From Bacillota bacterium (GTDB taxonomy: Bacteria > Bacillota > Clostridia > Lachnospirales > Anaerotignaceae): a DNA stretch of 47,100 bases. The stretch spans positions 1 through 47,100 of the forward strand of contig JAHZDZ010000018.1 in assembly GCA_019422105.1 (NCBI GenBank). The letters run 5' to 3'. The notes beneath the pieces are model-generated. The model was given only the letters and a program-made list of their open reading frames with translations, made no database searches and was not told where the DNA came from. The position numbers and the translations under genes are program-made. Shown here one piece after another: positions 8,000 to 16,924 of this stretch; position 1 is the stretch's first letter; the number at the start of each line of letters is the position of its first letter.

Positions 8000-9463
8000 T
8001 CACAATGTATTCCAAAGGCTCATTGCCGCGTAGCCACGCCAGGGGCGCCAGTTTTCGGCTAAGGTAAGTATTTCCTTTCGGGTGCGGGGCGCTAATGCTT
8101 TTTTTATGCCGTAATCCGTTTCGGGAAAAGCGTCTGTATAGCCCAGCGCCCGCATGGCGATATACTGCGCCGTCCATGGGCCTATGCCGGGAAGATCCAA
8201 TAGCTTTTCTATTGTCTCTTCCGGATTTGCGCCCGGCTCCAGCAGGATTGTTTTTTCCTCCAATGCTGCTGCCAGAGCGCGGATAGTGTTGGCGCGGGCG
8301 GAGAGTATGCCAAGGGGTCCAAGGCTGTCGGATATGGGATCACCCAGGGCGAGAACCGCTTTCGCTGTGGGAAAGATGCGGGTCAGGCCGTCTATGCCTG
8401 TTTGAACGGGCTCGCCTAGGCTTTGTGCCATTCTTCCCGCAAGGGTGGTAGCGGCCTTGACGGTTATCTGCTGCCCCAGCACTGTTCTGACGCACATTTC
8501 AAAGGGCTCGAAGCAGCCGGGAAGCCGTATGCCGGGGACGAAAAGGCCCTCTTTCAGCTCATTCATAGCCAAAAGTGTTTCACTGACCACATCAGGGGCA
8601 CAGAAAAGGTCAAACTGGTCTCGCACCCTGGAAAGCACCTGTGGCAGGGCGGGGAGAAGAGAGGCGGAAACAGTGACGCCTAAGGCATTCTGCTTTTCCC
8701 TGCTTTCCACCTTGATAAAGCCCCGCACCTCACCCCTTGACCTTGCGTTTAGACTCACCGTTCTGTAATAAGCGCCGTCTCTTACCGCTTCCACGCCGGG
8801 GACTGCCCGCTGTGAGAGAAAAGAAAGAAGGCTGTCCCAGCCGTAGGGCGGGCGTAAGCCAAGGGATACGGTGACGGTATTGCTGATCTCGGCCTTGCCC
8901 TGAGCCGCCTGCCTGCGAAGTGCGGCGGGAGTGAGGCGATACTGCTTTTTGAAAAGCTCGTTGAAACGCCTGAGACTTCCAAAGCCTGACGCCATGGCAG
9001 CGTCCAAAACAGAAAGTCCGGTGTCGGTGAGCAGGCTTTTTGCCAACAGCAGGCGGCAGGTTTGCAGGTACTCCACAGGGGAAACACGGTATTCCTCGTA
9101 AAACACCCGACGCAGGTGGCGGCCGGTACAGCCAAGATGGGAGGCCATATCCTCCAGACTCTCAAACTCCGCACAGTTTTCCTCCAGAAGTCTGGCGGCG
9201 CGTCTTGCAAGGCTTTTGGAAGCGTCCACCGGTGCCTGACCCGGCGCAAGCTCGGGGCGGCATTGCAGACAGGGGCGAAAGCCCGCCCGCTCCGCCTCCG
9301 CCGCTGTGGCAAAAAAGATACAGTTTTCAGGCTTTGGCAGTCTTGCCCTGCACACCGGGCGGCAGTAAATTCCTGTGGATTTGACCCCGACAAAAAAGCG
9401 TCCGTCAAAGCGTGTATCCTTTGATTTGAATGCAGCGTAGCAGGCCTCGTGATTTTTTTCCAT
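8000..9463 (-). CDS. Ada-AlkA fusion: methyl-sensing activator and 3-methyladenine DNA glycosylase
   Basis: A 487-residue fusion. Residues 1-75 are the Ada zinc domain with C34, C38, C65 and C68 (GIYCRPVCRA and PCLQC); C34 would be the methylphosphotriester acceptor. Residues about 85-190 are an AraC-type helix-turn-helix pair. From about 200 on comes an AlkA N-terminal domain and the HhH-GPD glycosylase with LPGIGPWTAQYIAMRALG and catalytic D450 in ETDYGI. The C-terminal O6-methylguanine methyltransferase domain of E. coli Ada is absent and is supplied by the adjacent ogt gene. Methylated Ada normally activates its own operon. AGGGAGGAAG precedes ATG 9463. Confidence 0.93.
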   Translation of the reverse strand: MEKNHEACYAAFKSKDTRFDGRFFVGVKSTGIYCRPVCRARLPKPENCIFFATAAEAERAGFRPCLQCRPELAPGQAPVDASKSLARRAARLLEENCAEFESLEDMASHLGCTGRHLRRVFYEEYRVSPVEYLQTCRLLLAKSLLTDTGLSVLDAAMASGFGSLRRFNELFKKQYRLTPAALRRQAAQGKAEISNTVTVSLGLRPPYGWDSLLSFLSQRAVPGVEAVRDGAYYRTVSLNARSRGEVRGFIKVESREKQNALGVTVSASLLPALPQVLSRVRDQFDLFCAPDVVSETLLAMNELKEGLFVPGIRLPGCFEPFEMCVRTVLGQQITVKAATTLAGRMAQSLGEPVQTGIDGLTRIFPTAKAVLALGDPISDSLGPLGILSARANTIRALAAALEEKTILLEPGANPEETIEKLLDLPGIGPWTAQYIAMRALGYTDAFPETDYGIKKALAPRTRKEILTLAENWRPWRGYAAMSLWNTL

Positions 9464-9610
9464 GGTGCTTCCTCCCTCTTTTTTTTCATTATACCACAGT
9501 CAGATATTAAATCCGGCGGTTTTCGGACATAGATGTGATAATTATTTACGCCGGGGTGTGTGGAGGAATGCAAAGAGCAAGGAGGATGGGAGAATAAAAA
9601 GAGGGTATTA

Positions 9611-9653
9611 AAAAAGGCCAAAACAGGGAGGGCCCCTGTTTTGGCCTTTTTTT
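9611..9653. terminator. Strong, bidirectional intrinsic terminator
   Basis: An 18-bp perfect stem (left arm 9611-9628 starting AAAAAGGCC, right arm 9634-9651) has a 5-nt loop. T runs lie on both strands, so it can stop transcription from either side. It lies downstream of the kinase remnant and LysR gene and upstream of ada. Confidence 0.85.
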
Positions 9654-9929
9654 ATGTAAGTTTTTTATGTCTTTGCCGCCGATATAGTCTTTGCTGATAT
9701 GGGGCATTACAGAAATACATCCGCCCTCTGGTGTAAAGGATATGGCGTTATAGAGCAGATTTTCAAACAGTATCAGTAGCTTTAAAGGCAAGGAGAAAAT
9801 CCATATATGGATTTTCTCCTTGTTTTTTTCATGCTCTGCTATGTTTGGGAACGCTTTGATACAAAACTTCTGCTTTTCCAGCGGCGAAGATGCCTGGTCT
9901 TCTTCTATGGCGGCAAGAGTGCTATACAT
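9640..9929 (-). pseudogene. Remnant resembling a sensor histidine kinase
   Basis: The minus-strand frame contains LKLLILFENLLYNAISFTPEGG, which resembles the N box of histidine-kinase ATPase domains (NLLxNAIxFTPEGG). The G1 and G2 ATP-binding boxes and the dimerisation domain are missing. The frame runs into a terminator at 9653. A 32-bp palindrome (9790-9821) sits inside it. I read it as a decayed fragment of a two-component sensor; the call rests on one motif. Confidence 0.4.
9790..9829 (+). terminator. Palindrome followed by a T run (terminator-like)
   Basis: The arms AAGGAGAAAATCCATA (9790-9805) and their perfect inverse (9806-9821) are followed by G and seven T residues. It resembles a plus-strand terminator, but no plus-strand gene lies upstream, so it may instead be a small inserted inverted repeat. 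Confidence 0.5.
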
Positions 9930-10833
9930 CCATCTCTATCCACTTTTTTATGTCCGCAATAAAGGCCCTGTCAACCTTTCCCAGCTCCAGATTTTTTTGA
10001 TATATCAGAAAAATATCGTTGTGATATTCCGGCACCAAAGGGGCTGCGAAAAACGGATGCTGCTCCTTAAACCAGTCGGCAAGGGAGGTGCTTGCTAGGA
10101 GGTATCCCTCTTTTCTTTTGACGGAATCAAACAGATGGCGCAAATCATTGGAACGGACAGGCGCAAAGAGAGGTCTTATATTTTCTTCCTGGTACAGCTG
10201 GCGGAGTTCCTTTTCCATGAAGGTATCTATTCCGTCAAGGACGGCGGGAATGTTTTCCAAATCCTTTAGTGTGAAGCTTTCTTTTGGTTCCGCTATGAGA
10301 CTTTCATCCACGATTATCTGGAATATCTCCTCCTTCAACAGAATCTTTTTAAACTGTGTGTCGCTGAAATAGCTCTGCAAGCCGGGTGTGAGCTTTAAAA
10401 TGGCGAAATCCAGTGTACCCTCCAAAAGTGCTGTGTACAGCCGTTTGTCGGTCATATAGTCAAAATATACAAGAATATTTTCGTGGGAGGCGGTGAATTT
10501 TTTGATTAAATACTGAATGTCAAATACATTCATTGCGGGCGTCATTCCGATGGACAGGGAGGTGATGTTGTCTCTTGTGATTCTGCTCATATTTTCCATG
10601 ATATTTTGATAGTGTGCAGTCAAGGGAACAGCGTCTTTTAAAAACAGCTTTCCCGCCTCGGTAACGGAAACGCTTCTGGTGGAGCGGGTAAACAACTTTA
10701 CTCCCAGCTCCTTTTCAAGGCGTCTGATTTGCTGGGAAACCGTTGGCTCCGTTACATACAGGCGCGCCGCCGCACGGGTAAAGCTTCCGCTTTTGGCTAC
10801 CTCAACCGCATACAAAAATTCCTGAATGTTCAT
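9922..10833 (-). CDS. LysR-family transcriptional regulator
   Basis: A 303-residue regulator. The N-terminal winged helix-turn-helix (residues 1-65: FLYAVEVAKSGSFTRAAARLYVTEPTVSQQIRRLEKELG) is canonical LysR, and residues about 90-300 form the periplasmic-binding-protein-like effector domain. It is divergent from the ureohydrolase gene at 11087. The 253-bp intergenic region contains a near-perfect dyad (10867-10887) with the T-N11-A pattern of LysR boxes. It probably autoregulates and controls the divergent catabolic genes. The effector is unknown; an amino acid or guanidino compound is a reasonable guess from the neighbours. Confidence 0.9.
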   Translation of the reverse strand: MNIQEFLYAVEVAKSGSFTRAAARLYVTEPTVSQQIRRLEKELGVKLFTRSTRSVSVTEAGKLFLKDAVPLTAHYQNIMENMSRITRDNITSLSIGMTPAMNVFDIQYLIKKFTASHENILVYFDYMTDKRLYTALLEGTLDFAILKLTPGLQSYFSDTQFKKILLKEEIFQIIVDESLIAEPKESFTLKDLENIPAVLDGIDTFMEKELRQLYQEENIRPLFAPVRSNDLRHLFDSVKRKEGYLLASTSLADWFKEQHPFFAAPLVPEYHNDIFLIYQKNLELGKVDRAFIADIKKWIEMDV

Positions 10834-10866
10834 TCAGATCTCACCTCGTTTCAAAAAGAATGTTTA

Positions 10867-10887
10867 TTAATAGGCAATGCCTATTAA
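10867..10887. promoter_or_regulatory. Putative LysR operator (perfect dyad)
   Basis: The half-site TTAATAGGCA (10867-10876) is repeated in exact inverse at 10878-10887 around one central A. It includes the ATA-N9-TAT form of the LTTR T-N11-A box. It lies 34 bp upstream of the LysR start codon, in the shared divergent promoter region. Confidence 0.7.
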
Positions 10888-11086
10888 TTGATTATATATA
10901 ACTATTTTACATATTTCAAGGTATTTCGTATACTTTAATTAGAAAAAATTCATATGGATTTTAAAAGTAAAGTATAATTGCAACAAAATTTTGTATAATA
11001 TTTTGTTTTGTGAACTTTATTTCCGATACATCATACAGTATGGTTTGCAGAATGGATAAAATTTAAATTATAAGGAGGAAGCGCAA

Positions 11087-12082
11087 ATGATTCATGAGAG
11101 TGAGCGAGCAGTATTAAACCTTCCCTTTGTGGGAATCAGTTCTTTTTCCAAGTTTCCCATACACACGGATTTGGAAACTATTGAGGCGGACGCAGCCGTA
11201 TTTGGTATGCCCTATGATATGAGTACGCAATGGCGTCCGGGAACAAAGCTTGGTCCAAGGGGGATTCGTGATTCATCCTGTCTGTATTCTCTGGGACTTA
11301 AGGGCTCCTATGATCCGGAGCGGGACGAGGTTTATCTTGACCCAAGGGTGACAAATGTTGTGGATTGCGGGGATGTGGATATGGTACACGCTGACCTTGA
11401 GCAGTGCTTTGACAATATTGATAAATTTGTACATAAGCTTGTGGAAAAGAAGGTCATCCCTGTGGGGCTTGGCGGCGATCACTCCGTCACAATTCCCTTT
11501 GCCAACGCGCTGAAGGATTACGGCCCCTTCCATGTCATACAGATTGACGCCCATCTGGACTGGTGTGATCATCGTTCCGGCATGCGCCTTGGACAGGGAA
11601 GCCCCATACGACGCATGAGTGAGATGGAACATGTACAGAAAATATGGCAGATTGGCATAAGGGGAATCGGCAGCAGCAGCAAAAGCGATTTTGAGGACGC
11701 TAAAAATTACGGCTGTTCCATTATCTCCCCAAGGCAGCTGCGCAAAATGGGTTTGCAGGCAGTACTCGACCAGATGCCCCAGGGGGACAATTACTTTGTA
11801 ACCTTTGATATTGACGGTCTTGATGCGGCAATTGTGCCGGGAACAGGAACTCCTTCGCCAGGCGGTCTTACCTACAATGAGGTAAACGAGCTTATGGAGG
11901 GAATTGCCAAAAAGGGAAATGTAATCGGCTTTGACCTTGTGGAGGTTGCACCATGCTATGATTTGTCCGGCGTTACAAGCCAGACGGCCGCTCGCCTGAT
12001 ATTGGATTTTATCGGTTTTATTCTAAAAGAGCGTGAAAAAAAGGGACTTCTTATCAGCCAAAAAAAGGCAAGCCGTGCGTAA
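11087..12082 (+). CDS. Ureohydrolase (agmatinase/arginase family)
   Basis: A 331-residue manganese (or nickel) hydrolase of guanidino compounds, releasing urea. The metal ligands are all visible: H132 (GGDHS), D154, H156 and D158 (DAHLD), and D241 and D243 (FDIDGLD), followed by PGTGTPSPGG. Differences from classical agmatinase include AA where a proline is usual after LD (LDAAIVPG) and Q170 where a His is common before GSP. The substrate (agmatine, arginine, guanidinobutyrate or guanidine) therefore cannot be read off. The ribosome binding site is AAGGAGG, 9 nt before ATG. It is divergent from lysR and followed by an amino-acid symporter and a PLP enzyme, which suggests amino-acid catabolism. 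Confidence 0.85.
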   Translation: MIHESERAVLNLPFVGISSFSKFPIHTDLETIEADAAVFGMPYDMSTQWRPGTKLGPRGIRDSSCLYSLGLKGSYDPERDEVYLDPRVTNVVDCGDVDMVHADLEQCFDNIDKFVHKLVEKKVIPVGLGGDHSVTIPFANALKDYGPFHVIQIDAHLDWCDHRSGMRLGQGSPIRRMSEMEHVQKIWQIGIRGIGSSSKSDFEDAKNYGCSIISPRQLRKMGLQAVLDQMPQGDNYFVTFDIDGLDAAIVPGTGTPSPGGLTYNEVNELMEGIAKKGNVIGFDLVEVAPCYDLSGVTSQTAARLILDFIGFILKEREKKGLLISQKKASRA

Positions 12083-12349
12083 TGGTCGGTGCCATAAGAA
12101 TAAAAGTAAGGGAAGAAGCATTGATGTATCAATCAATCTTTCCTTACAAAAGAGATATTGATTTGTTTCCTTAAGGCAAGCTGCCTTGGATATGGCGTTT
12201 TTAAAGTAAAAGTGGGCCTGTGGCACTGCCTTTGGGATCTACAGGCAGTGTCCAACCGTTTCATGCAGATTTATTTTGGCAGCCAATATTATAAATGACT
12301 GCTTATAGTTGAATTGTCAGTTAAAGAAAACATGAGAAAGGGGAAGCGT

Positions 12350-13741
12350 ATGGAACAGATTGATCGTATTGCGCTGCAGTTTGGCGGCTATTTTTGGAAT
12401 ATTGTTATTGTACTTGCCTGTTTTCTCGGATTATATTATGGCTTTCGTAACAGGTTTGCCCAATTCAGGCTTTTCCCTGAGACAATAAAGCTTGTAAAGG
12501 ATCGTATCAGGGAAGGAAAAAATGAAAGCGGTGTGTCGGGCTTTCAGGCCTTTTGTGTTACTCTTGGCGGGTGTATTGGTACGGGAAATGTGGCGGGTGT
12601 TGCCATGGCAATTATTGTAGGCGGCCCGGGGGTTGTGCCGTGGATGTGGCTTATAGCCCTTTTGGGAGCCGGCATTTCCTTTGCCGAAAACACTTTGGCG
12701 CAGGTATACAAATCAAGAGAGGGGGATATTTTCAGGGGAGGTCCCATGTATTATATGTCCAAAGGACTTGGAAAACATGGCCTTGGTGTTTTTTACGCCT
12801 TTGTCATGATATTTTCCCTTGGGTTTGCCCTTGTGGGACTGCAGACCAATACCATCACCCTTGCCGTGCGCCAGGGCTTTAAAATACCTGTCTTTGTCAG
12901 CGCGGCTATCGTCGCGGTTTTAATCGGCCTTATTATATTCGGCGGTGTGAAGCGGATTGCCCGTGTGGCAGAAAAGGGCGTGCCGATTATGACTGTTATA
13001 TACATTCTCATGCTGATTGCCGTTCTTGTCATCAATATAAAAAACGTACCGTCGGCCTTTGCTCTTATATTCAGGGAGGCGGTTTCAGCCCGTGCCGTTA
13101 CAGGTGCAGCCTTTGGCACAATATTTATACAGGGGATTAAGAGGGGTGTGTTTTCCAGCGGCTCCGGCCACGGCGATGCACCGACAACAGGTGCGTCTGC
13201 AACGGTTTCCCATCCGGTAAAACAGGGAATGTTTGGCACACTGGCTGTATATATGGATACCTGCGTTGTGTGTACGGCTACAGCCATTGTTATCATTATC
13301 GCCGAGGCCTATACAGGCGTTGACCTTGTGGGCATAGAGCTTTCCCAATACGCTTTTATCAGTGAGCTTGGCAGCTGGGCGGGAGTGATTTTCGCACTGT
13401 GCATCTGCATGTTTTGCTTTACCTCCATTATGGCGAATTATTACTGCGGTGAAACCTGCCTTACCTTCCTTACCAACGGGAAAATGGCCGGAAGAACCTT
13501 GTATCGTCTTGCTTTTGTTATGGTCGTATTTTTCGGCGGCGTTGCCAGCGTAAATCTGATGTGGGATATTGCGGATGCATTTTTGGCGGTCATGATTATC
13601 ACCAATATGGTATCCCTTCTTTTCTTCGGAAAGCAGGTTATAGCCGTTACCAATGATTATATAACGCAAAAGAAGCAGGGGAAGGATCCTGTGTTTCACG
13701 CCGCAAATATAGATTGCGTTAAAAATGCGGAATGCTGGTGA
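12350..13741 (+). CDS. Amino acid:sodium symporter, AGCS family (alanine/glycine type)
   Basis: A 463-residue polytopic membrane protein with about 10-11 hydrophobic segments. AGCS signatures are present: GCIGTGNVAGVA near residues 70-80, GPGVVPWMW, and the RGVFSSGSGHGDAPTTGASA loop. Members import alanine or glycine, sometimes other small amino acids, with Na+. I chose ATG 12350 with AAAGGGG 6 nt upstream over TTG 12314. It lies 267 bp after the ureohydrolase and 105 bp before the PLP enzyme, in the same direction and probably in one regulon under the divergent LysR protein. Confidence 0.9.
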   Translation: MEQIDRIALQFGGYFWNIVIVLACFLGLYYGFRNRFAQFRLFPETIKLVKDRIREGKNESGVSGFQAFCVTLGGCIGTGNVAGVAMAIIVGGPGVVPWMWLIALLGAGISFAENTLAQVYKSREGDIFRGGPMYYMSKGLGKHGLGVFYAFVMIFSLGFALVGLQTNTITLAVRQGFKIPVFVSAAIVAVLIGLIIFGGVKRIARVAEKGVPIMTVIYILMLIAVLVINIKNVPSAFALIFREAVSARAVTGAAFGTIFIQGIKRGVFSSGSGHGDAPTTGASATVSHPVKQGMFGTLAVYMDTCVVCTATAIVIIIAEAYTGVDLVGIELSQYAFISELGSWAGVIFALCICMFCFTSIMANYYCGETCLTFLTNGKMAGRTLYRLAFVMVVFFGGVASVNLMWDIADAFLAVMIITNMVSLLFFGKQVIAVTNDYITQKKQGKDPVFHAANIDCVKNAECW

Positions 13742-13846
13742 GTAAGCTTGCCCTAAAGAACTGGGCATCTCCCTGTGCCAAAAAAATGCGTGCAGGGGGT
13801 ATTCAAGGTTAAAAATAACGGTTTATAGAAAAAGGAGCGGAGAAAT

Positions 13847-15025
13847 ATGATAAAAAATGCTAAAGTCAACACTTTGGCTGTACATGGAGGCGCGAGAAAG
13901 GATGATGTTTTCGGTGCCATCAACGAGCCGATTTACATGACCTCAAATTACAGAATACCCACAGACGGCTCGCCCGTTGACTGGAGCGGCACGAATACCA
14001 ATATCTATGCCAGAAACAGGAACATAAATCAGATGGTACTGCAGGATAAGCTTTGCGCACTGACAGGCGCTGAGGACTGCGTTATATTTGCCAGCGGTGT
14101 TGCCGCCCTTGCAGGTGTATTTATACCGTTTTTAAATACCGGCGACCATGCGATTGTGTCAGAGGTTTGCTACAGTGCCACCAACCTTTTGTTCCGCAAA
14201 TATCTGCCGGAAAAATATAGAATAGAGGTAACCTTTGTTGACACTACAGATACACAGGCCGTGAGAGACGCAGTGAGGCCAAATACAAAGCTGATACATA
14301 TTGAAACGCCGGGAAATCCTACAACAGGTATAAGCGACATTGCAGCTATCGCGGAAATCGCCCACGGCGCTGGAGCAGTCCTTTCTGTAGATGCTACATT
14401 TGCCGGGCCTATCTGCATTTATCCCCTGAAGCTGGGGGCCGACCTTGAAATCCATTCCATGACGAAATATATCAATGGACACGGTGACTCTCTGGGCGGC
14501 TGCATTATGGGGTGTAAAGAGCTGATTGACCGGATTAAGGAGATAGCCATGGTGAACTTCGGCGGTATTTTAAGTCCCTTTAACGCATGGCTAATCGCCA
14601 GAGGACTGATTACTCTTCCCCTTCGTATGAAGCAGCACAGCAAGGTGGCTTTGGCTACTGCGGAATTTTTGGAGCAATGTCCCGCTGTCCGATTTGTGTG
14701 GTATCCGGGGTTAAAGAGCCATCCCGATTACGACAGGGCCCGGTGTTTGATGAAAGGCCAGTATTCAGGCATGATTGCCTTTGACATCAAGGGGGACGAA
14801 AAGGTACACCAAAAATTCCTTGACTCCCTCAAGCTTGTGACCCATGCCGTGTCATTGGGGGATGTGGAAAGCCTTATTGTCTATTACGATAAAAACAGCG
14901 ATAAGCTTCCCCATTATCCGCAGATTTTCAGAGAAGGATTTTTCAGGTTCAGCGTTGGCCTTGAGGATGAGACGGACGTTATTGCGGATATAAAGCAGGC
15001 GCTGGAGGCGTGCGGTTTGCTGTGA
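13847..15025 (+). CDS. PLP-dependent Cys/Met metabolism enzyme (cystathionine gamma-synthase/methionine gamma-lyase family)
   Basis: A 392-residue fold-type I PLP enzyme. Visible are the YAR motif (Y54), FASGVAA for phosphate binding (about 81-87), D182 in VDATFAGP, and the Schiff-base lysine K207 in SMTKYINGHGD. Members carry out gamma-elimination or replacement on methionine, cystathionine or homoserine esters, or beta-elimination; the substrate cannot be assigned here. VDATFAGP differs from the common VDNTFATP, which fits a divergent subgroup. The neighbouring symporter and ureohydrolase favour a catabolic lyase. It is followed by a terminator at 15157. Confidence 0.85.
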   Translation: MIKNAKVNTLAVHGGARKDDVFGAINEPIYMTSNYRIPTDGSPVDWSGTNTNIYARNRNINQMVLQDKLCALTGAEDCVIFASGVAALAGVFIPFLNTGDHAIVSEVCYSATNLLFRKYLPEKYRIEVTFVDTTDTQAVRDAVRPNTKLIHIETPGNPTTGISDIAAIAEIAHGAGAVLSVDATFAGPICIYPLKLGADLEIHSMTKYINGHGDSLGGCIMGCKELIDRIKEIAMVNFGGILSPFNAWLIARGLITLPLRMKQHSKVALATAEFLEQCPAVRFVWYPGLKSHPDYDRARCLMKGQYSGMIAFDIKGDEKVHQKFLDSLKLVTHAVSLGDVESLIVYYDKNSDKLPHYPQIFREGFFRFSVGLEDETDVIADIKQALEACGLL

Positions 15026-15156
15026 CAAAAATATATCGGAATACCTCCGGAATTTGCCTTTTTGTACAATGAAAGAAACAGCAGAAAAAGAGATAGTCAA
15101 TATCTATACAGTAACTGAAAACTAAATGAGGGAGGGAATCCGTTTCCCTTTCAAAG

Positions 15157-15186
15157 AAGGCCGGAATATTGTTTTCCGGCCTTTTT
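15157..15186 (+). terminator. Intrinsic terminator after the PLP enzyme gene
   Basis: A 10-bp stem AAGGCCGGAA (15157-15166)/TTCCGGCCTT (15174-15183) with a 7-nt loop is followed by T residues. It separates the catabolic genes from spoIVA. Confidence 0.9.
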
Positions 15187-15386
15187 ACAAAGAGGTGAAT
15201 ACGGTGAGGTTAAAGCGATTCCTGATGCGGCAGCGCACGGGTTATATTTATGCTGGAGCAATGAATTTATGGGCTTATTTAAGCCTTTTCTGCGGCCCCG
15301 CCATTGCCAAGCGGAGCGGTTTTGCTTCTCTGTCCCTTCTGCAGAACTTTTCCGTTCCTGTTCAAGGTATAATGGAAATTGTACTG

Positions 15387-15413
15387 ACATATATTGAATT
15401 GTATGGATACATT
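15387..15413 (+). promoter_or_regulatory. Possible SigmaE promoter of spoIVA
   Basis: GATACATT (15406-15413) matches 7 of 8 positions of the SigmaE -10 (CATACAHT). ACATATA lies 12 nt upstream as a weak -35, and this spacing is shorter than usual. The leader before AGGAGG (15421) would be very short. spoIVA is SigmaE-dependent in studied Bacilli; this particular site is tentative. Confidence 0.35.
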
Positions 15414-15433
15414 TGATTGAAGGAGGAAGGATT

Positions 15434-16645
15434 ATGGAACAATTTGATATTTACAGCGATATTGCACAGAGAACCAACGGGGACATTTATATCGGTGTGG
15501 TAGGGCCGGTAAGGACGGGCAAGTCTACCTTCATTAAACGGTTTATGGATCAGCTTGTACTGCCGAATATTGAAAATGTCTACACCAAGGAGAGGGCGAA
15601 GGATGAGCTGCCCCAGAGTGCGTCGGGAAAAACCATTATGACGACAGAACCGAAATTTGTGCCAAACGAGGCGGTGGAAATAAACCTTGGGGACAATCTG
15701 GGCTTTAAGGTGAGAATGATTGACTGTGTGGGCTATCTGGTGCCGGGGGCGGAAGGGCACATGGATGGGGATACGCCCCGTATGGTCAACACCCCCTGGT
15801 CGGAAAAGCCCCTTCCCTTCAGCCAGGCGGCGGAAATCGGGACGAAAAAGGTCATCAATGAGCATTCCACTATAGGCGTTGTCATTACAACGGACGGCTC
15901 TATCACAGATTTGCCCAGAGAAAATTATATTGAGGCAGAGGAAAGGGTTATCAACGAGCTGAAGGAAATCAACAAGCCCTTCATTGTCCTTTTGAACACC
16001 ACAAAGCCCTATGCGCCGGAGACAGAGAGTCTGAAGGAGGAGTTGGCGCAGAAATATGATGTTCCTGTCATTGCGGTCAACTGCGCCCAGCTAAAGGCGG
16101 AGGACATCAATTCCATATTGGAAAATGTGCTTTATGAATTTCCGGTGAAGGAGATCAAGCTGAATTTCCCTGTCTGGATTGAAACGCTGGATATGGATCA
16201 CTGGCTGAAAAAGGAGATTATAAAGGCCATAAAAAACATATTAAACCAGGTCACAAAGCTGAGGGAAATCAAGGACTGTACGGTTACGCTTGAGGATAAC
16301 GACTATATCAGAAAGGCGTACATAGATAAGATTCTTCCGGGAGACGGCAGCGCAAACATTGAAATCGCCACAAACGATGATTTATTCTATAAGGTTCTCA
16401 GTGAAACCATTGATATGCCAATTGAGAATGATTACCAGCTTATATCCACTATCAAGAGGCTTTCTGAGATTAAAAAGGAGTACGACAAAATTGAGTATGC
16501 TTTAAGCGACGTCAGAAGAAAGGGCTATGGCATTGTCTCCCCTGTGTTTGATGAAATCAAGCTGGATGAGCCGGAAATATTCAAGCAGGGCTCTCGCTAC
16601 GGCATTAAACTGAAAGCAAGAGGTGAGTCAATACATATGGTTTGA
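15434..16645 (+). CDS. spoIVA: Stage IV sporulation protein A, N-terminal part (gene interrupted by element)
   Basis: SpoIVA is the mother-cell ATPase that polymerises on the forespore surface and forms the basement layer of the spore coat. This part carries the NTPase domain: Walker A GPVRTGKST with K30 and T32, then VDCVGY-type and NTPW motifs, through to residue 402 (ESIHM). The frame then runs into foreign sequence and stops after one extra valine (403 residues). The missing final 90 residues are intact at 32694-32966. Normal SpoIVA is 492 residues in B. subtilis, and 402+90 gives exactly 492. I chose ATG 15434 because AGGAGG lies 7 nt upstream. The C-terminal domain is needed for localisation and assembly, so the truncated product should not support coat formation. 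Confidence 0.95.
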   Translation: MEQFDIYSDIAQRTNGDIYIGVVGPVRTGKSTFIKRFMDQLVLPNIENVYTKERAKDELPQSASGKTIMTTEPKFVPNEAVEINLGDNLGFKVRMIDCVGYLVPGAEGHMDGDTPRMVNTPWSEKPLPFSQAAEIGTKKVINEHSTIGVVITTDGSITDLPRENYIEAEERVINELKEINKPFIVLLNTTKPYAPETESLKEELAQKYDVPVIAVNCAQLKAEDINSILENVLYEFPVKEIKLNFPVWIETLDMDHWLKKEIIKAIKNILNQVTKLREIKDCTVTLEDNDYIRKAYIDKILPGDGSANIEIATNDDLFYKVLSETIDMPIENDYQLISTIKRLSEIKKEYDKIEYALSDVRRKGYGIVSPVFDEIKLDEPEIFKQGSRYGIKLKARGESIHMV

Positions 16646-16661
16646 TGCAAAATGATGTTTT
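16629..16661 (+). other. attL of the spoIVA element
   Basis: The core CAATACATATG (16629-16639) overlaps the spoIVA codons for Ser-Ile-His-Met. On the element side, CAAAATGATGTTTT (16648-16661) is the exact inverse of an arm at attR (32662-32675). Core plus inverted arm is the expected form of half of a serine-integrase attP. Confidence 0.88.
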
Positions 16662-16764
16662 TGATTTGTTACAGGAAAGGGGAAGGTGTTAATGCAGCAT
16701 GATGGTGGGGCAGCAACGAACGGGTAAAGAAACCGTCAGTACAACACGGGTGAATATGAAAAAA

Positions 16765-16802
16765 GCGGCAGAAGCTGAAAAAATGAGCCTGCCGTTTTTT
16801 TT
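16765..16802 (+). terminator. Terminator after truncated spoIVA, just inside the element
   Basis: CGGCAG pairs with CTGCCG, with an inner GCT/AGC pairing, followed by eight T residues and preceded by A residues. It would end the transcript of the interrupted spoIVA about 120 bp after attL. Confidence 0.7.
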
Positions 16803-16924
16803 ATGCTCTTTGCCGCTGACAGAGCCCTTAAGCGGAAGAATGGGTGGAGTTTTTGGATGCTCCTTGGGCAGGACATCCCGAGGATATGGCAAAAGGCAGA
16901 AAGAAGGTGGAAAGTGCTGACGGG

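Noticed and set aside
8782..9621. 279-residue minus-strand open frame
   Set aside because: It overlaps the Ada-AlkA gene in another frame, where the Ada domain motifs are clear. Its Arg/Pro/Ser-rich translation is typical of a shadow frame.
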